From: Lindgomyces ingoldianus
Lineage: Eukaryota > Ascomycota > Dothideomycetes > Pleosporales > Lindgomycetaceae
Reading direction: 5' to 3'
DNA length: 64,000 nucleotides
Assembly (NCBI RefSeq): GCF_010093535.1
Contig: NW_022985192.1
Location: forward strand, 231,369-295,368
Shown here: piece by piece, positions 59,840 through 64,000 of the stretch
How the letters are laid out: each line of letters opens with the position of its first letter
How positions within the stretch are numbered: the first letter of the stretch is position 1
Position numbers and translations under genes: made by a program
Notes under the pieces: model-generated
Database searches by the model: none
Told to the model about the DNA's origin: nothing
Seen by the model: only the letters and a program-made list of their open reading frames with translations

Positions 59840-62800
59840 ATGAATAGCTCGTCCTCTGGCCCTAGAGTTGGTTTTCGAAGAAAGAGAAAAGTGCTACGAA
59901 CTAGTTCAGAGAAAGCTCCGAAAAGTCATCGCAATGAATCGGATGAAGATCGCGACAAACATGCCCATGATTCCAACGCTGGCGATAATGAAGGCTCTCT
60001 TGCGGAGGAAGACCCTGATCATCTGTCCAAACTGTTACAACTCGTCCTGGAATTTCCCCCCGAAGATGACACTGGCGGTGTAGATAAAGACATCACACCT
60101 TTCCTGAATAGCATCCTCTCATCTCGAAGCTCCAGAAAAGGCAGAGTGTCAGAGCCACCAGACGACGATTCACCGACCTATCTAAGGCTTTTCCAGTACA
60201 TCACAAATTACCTCATCCAAAACGATGGCTTTCGAGCGACCGAAGCGGTGGCTCAAGCTACAACTCCGTACGGCGGAACAACTCTTGAGCATATTGGACA
60301 AGGAGCTACATTTGCAGTGTCTAGAACGGTAATCGCTCCAGGAGTGGAACTGACTGATACAGTGCCTCGGAGACTGGCACTATCGCGCTTCCACAGCTCA
60401 GACATCCCAAACCAAGTCCGAGGCGATGACCCAGCCCGCATCATTGTCTACAAAAGACCTCTCATCCAGCCGAGTCTGGAGGAAGAGAAGACCAGCGCCA
60501 TGGAAACCGAACGCTTGGCAGCCGTTTTGTTAGAAATAAGAGCTTTGACTCACCGTCCCCTGCTGCACCATAAAAACATTGTGGACTTCCTGGGCATTGC
60601 GTGGGACAGAGAAGTCGCAAAATACAACGCCGCAACCCTGAACAGCATCGACTTGGATGCATATCCAGCATTCGTCCCGGTTCTTCTTCTTGAGCATGCT
60701 GCCTATGGATCATTAGCTGACTTTGCTGAGACCGACTTATATTCGTCATTGCCGTTTAATAAGAGGGCCAGTCTTTGTCGAGATATTGCGGAGGCCCTGT
60801 ATGCTCTTCACCAGTGCGGGATCGTCCACGGAGACATGAAATCGGACAATATCTTGATATTCGATGCTCATATCAATGATGAGCCAAGAATGCAACACGG
60901 ACTTCGCGCCAAAATCGCCGATTTTGGGTTCAGTGTTTCGGGATCAGCTGAAGGCTTCTTTCGACTCACGGGCGGTACTTGGCTTTGGAGCGATCCTGAA
61001 TCGGACAACACAGAGATGACATGGGTTGAACTTCAGAAAACAGATGTCTTCTCTTACGGATTAGTGGCATGGAGCGTTTTGTCCACAAAGAATCTTGAAT
61101 ATCTCTTCGAAATCGACTTGAGCGATGTTCAATCCGACTTAAATGATTTCAAATCCGACTCGAATAATTTAAAGTCCGAAGACACGAAAGCTCAAACGCC
61201 TCTCGAGATGCAAGTCAATAGCGTGAAGAGATTCGAGTTACCGTCCAACGCGGCCAGTCATTTTTACAGAGAGAATGGGTTACGAAAGTTGCTCATTGAA
61301 TTGCTTTTCGCGTACTCCCTGGACGGTAACTTGAACTCTCGCAGCACGATTGACCAAATTGTAACTCTATGGGACGTTTGGTTCACTGGTCTTGGGTAGG
61401 TGAGGATGATATATCGTTTATACACTAAAATTTCATAACCCGAGTTCTGACAACTGCAGATACCCTAAGTATCAAGCAATGGTCTCAGAAGATCAGAAAC
61501 CGATCAATTTTGAGCCGATTTCCGCTCTAGGAAACGTCTCCATCAATCGACCGTTTCAATCTATCGCTCGAATGGCCGGTCTTCTCCCTCCATCATCGAA
61601 ACAGCAGGTTGTCCATGCGATTGGTAGTCTCACTGGAGAGAGCAGTTTGCGAGACATACTGTTTCATGGCTTCTGCTATGCCACCGGATGGGGGGTTGAG
61701 CAAGACCTCAACCGAGCCAAGGAAATCATTTATCAACTTGGGGCATCAGATTTCGGTTACAAGTCGGCGATCTTTCGAACCATGTTTTTCGAAGCATCGA
61801 ACAGCGAGGCGGAAACCAGAGCGAATATATATACCCTTTACCTTCTTCGCCTCGCCCAGTCGCTAGGCAGTTATGAAGCGGCCCATAAGTTGATTCAATA
61901 CTTTCCAATCCCGAGCGGTTACGCTAGAACACGGAGCGACTATCGTAGAGCTTGGCAGTACGGTATTTATACTAGGCCGAGGGAAGCAATCGAGCCCAAG
62001 GTCGCTTGTCAAGTCCAGACGAAAGACATCCAGCTCCAGTTCTCCTTGCGGCGAGAAATATTTGGCATTTGGAGGCAGACCGAACTGCATTTCGCCGTAG
62101 CCATGGGGTATTCAGAGGCTATCGACGCAATGGTCAGTGCACAAGGCTTTGATCCGTCGCTCTTGATGCTGCAAGACCTCAACGGGGATACACCTTTGTT
62201 GCTGGCATTTCGACTTGGATGGTACCGCATGGTGATGCGGCTCATTGACGCTGGTTCTAACTTTCGTATCTCCAACAATTATGGAGAGACAGCATTCCAT
62301 TTTCTGGTTGAGTTCGATCAACCGGACGAGAAATCACACCTTGCCGAAGTACTATTTTCACTTTTGGGCGTCGAGTTCGCACAGCATGCTAAGGCGTCTT
62401 CGCATTCTGATCTTGAAAAGGAGGATTTCAAGCTCCTGCCACATGACGACGGCAGACCATTAAGCCGCATTGTACGCCGAAACGATGTTGTGCTGGCAAA
62501 GGTTTTCATGAAGCATGGGGTTAACCCAGCTCCCAAAGAGAAGGGCCTCAATGCGCTCGACCTGGCGGCATCTTTACACTGCTGGGAACTCCTTCATGTA
62601 TTCTGGGAGTTCTTTCCGCATCTCCAGGAATGGAGGAGCAGCGAACTGCTTGCCCTGGCTTGCCGAACTGTTAGAACAGAGCGAATGTACCTTCACGGTA
62701 CCCGAACGTTCGAGAGTGTGGAAAAGTGCCTTGGCTTCTTAGTGGCAAAAATGGCCATACCCAATGGAAACCAGTTACAAATTAGCAATGCCCCAGCGCT

Positions 62801-63830
62801 TCATTTTGCATTGCACTACTCCGCAGATCGAGAGATATTGCAATATTTCATCTCGATTGTGTCGGCGGAAGATATCAATTGCTACACCAAAGCCGCAAAC
62901 TCGGAGGTAACAGCAATGCATCTGGCAATTCAAGGTGGGTCGAGTATAATCGTTGCAGATCTTATCAAAAAAGGTGGCAGTACCCTACTGCCAGTTCGCT
63001 ATTTTGGAACGAATGCACCACTTACGATGCTGGAGATGTGTGCTGGCCACCAGTCATGTTCCGGTCGGATTCTTGAGATGATTATCAGCGAACATGTAAA
63101 ACACTCAGGTTCATCGAGGATCCCGCCGAAAGCTTTGACCTGCGCCGTGGCTATGAACAATTTCTCGGCAGCTGCGATGTTAATCAAAGCAGGTGTTGAT
63201 ATCAACGGACTAGACGACGGAGATACAACCCCTCTTGGAGTCGTCCTAGGAAGGTGTACTGCTGATACTGTCCAATGCGTTCGCTTTCTCATGGAATACC
63301 CTCCAACCGTCGGCAAGCCGGCTGCGGCTTTTCTGGTAAAACCCAAGATAAACGCCAGTGTTTTTCATTCATTGGCCACGATCCCAGATCGCACCCCGTT
63401 CTACAATCGCAAAGTGCTGTACGACACCGTGGATTACCTACTCGAAAAGTTTGGTGATCGAGCCCAGGTAAATAGTATTGGAGAAACCGGATATACAGCC
63501 CTTCATCTTGCTGCAAGCTATAATCCGATGGTTGTTCAAAGGCTCCTGGAATGCCCCGAGGTCGACGTCACCATAAAGTCTACAACGCGCGGCAAAACCG
63601 CTCCTCAGCTCAATCTCGAGGGTCTTGTACGGCCAGTGCCGGAAAATTTTGGGAGGCATGGGGAGAGAGTCGTCAGGCAATACAAAAAAGACCAAATCGC
63701 AGCTAGGAACCTGTTTGCGGCAAAGTGCGGTGACGAGCAGTCGAGATGGACCGGTGCAACACAGTTGGAAGAGTTTGACCTTGGGGGAGGAAGAATTGGT
63801 CATGTTATGCTTGTTGCGAGAGACCCGTAG
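59840..63830 (+). CDS. Protein kinase fused to Sel1-like and ankyrin repeats, 2 exons
   Basis: Exons 59840-61395 and 61460-63830 give 1308 residues through a phase-2 intron (GTAGGT...CTGCAG). Residues 1-110 are charged and disordered, with a basic patch (FRRKRK). The kinase domain spans about 145-510: HIGQGATFAV glycine loop, K205 (IIVYKRPL), E232, HGDMKSDNIL (D332, N337), and DFGFS at 361, so catalytic residues are complete although HRD is HGD. A Sel1-like unit follows at about 584-615 (FCYATGWGVEQDLNRAKE). Ankyrin-type repeats run from about 710 to 1250 (RQTELHFAVAMGY, NGDTPLLLAFRLG, YTALHLAASYNP). Similar kinase-ankyrin fusions are abundant and variable in filamentous fungi. The substrate is unknown; its divergent neighbour is a candidate partner. 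Confidence 0.88.
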
Positions 63831-64000
63831 CACAGCTCCAATGGATGATATCGTAGTTTCGGATATGGAGGTTTCCTGGGCGGATTGCAGCATTGGCGCA
63901 GTATTCTCAGATGAAGCCTACATCACGGCAATGGCCGCTCTGTGATACAGAGCGCGTCCGAATATTGAACGATAATGTACCTTGTAGGTACCTTGAAATG

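Noticed and set aside
61396..61478. Separate kinase gene and ankyrin gene
   Set aside because: A phase-2 intron (GTAGGT...CTGCAG) removes the stop and gives a continuous kinase-Sel1-ankyrin protein.
1..64000. CRISPR arrays, rRNA, operons or Shine-Dalgarno sites
   Set aside because: None seen; the tandem repeats have no spacers, and gene structure with introns is eukaryotic throughout.

Overview
This is a stretch of filamentous ascomycete nuclear genome. The genes have short spliceosomal introns of about 44-110 nt with GT...AG ends and CTAAC/CTGAC branch points. The families are typically fungal: CFEM, sedolisin, GMC oxidase, a septation kinase of the SepH/Cdc7 type, HET and NACHT proteins, and a PTH11/SAT4-like receptor. 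The mix resembles Leotiomycetes (Helotiales), but that placement is inference. I rebuilt exon-intron structures by hand from reading frame, splice sites and phase. Every multi-exon model given as joined exons closes in frame.

Layout. 0-8 kb: a secreted protein of unknown function, a 950-residue 2OG-Fe(II) oxygenase with a C-terminal SUMO-interaction-like tail, and a secreted sedolisin protease. 8.1-13.4 kb: an AT-rich, RIP-like block with no intact gene. It holds a 365-bp inverted-repeat element, the decayed tail of a pogo-like transposase and two solo LTRs. 13.5-17.5 kb: folylpolyglutamate synthase, divergent from a HET gene killed only by stop codons, then a second inverted-repeat element. 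17.5-20.7 kb is gene-empty. 20.7-31 kb: a small charged protein, a secreted GMC oxidoreductase, a Thr-rich secreted protein whose promoter carries a 71-bp tandem repeat, an unresolved minus-strand stretch and a cytochrome P450. 31-37 kb: a CFEM membrane protein, a BCS1-like AAA ATPase, a short-chain dehydrogenase and a small Cys-rich secreted protein. 37-40.7 kb is gene-poor. 40.7-48.6 kb: a seven-helix receptor-like protein and the six-exon SepH-type kinase (1521 residues).

49-64 kb is the accessory part and the most interesting. It has a broken HET-NACHT gene, a membrane protein with an unresolved 5' end, an intact NACHT protein bracketed by two diverged direct repeats, and a head-to-head pair. 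In that pair a HeLo-like/pseudokinase protein faces a catalytically complete kinase fused to Sel1-like and ankyrin repeats. The first has the same kind of architecture as the animal necroptosis effector MLKL (helical domain plus pseudokinase). With the two dead HET genes, this looks like a region concerned with non-self recognition and regulated cell death. That functional reading is inferred from domain content only.
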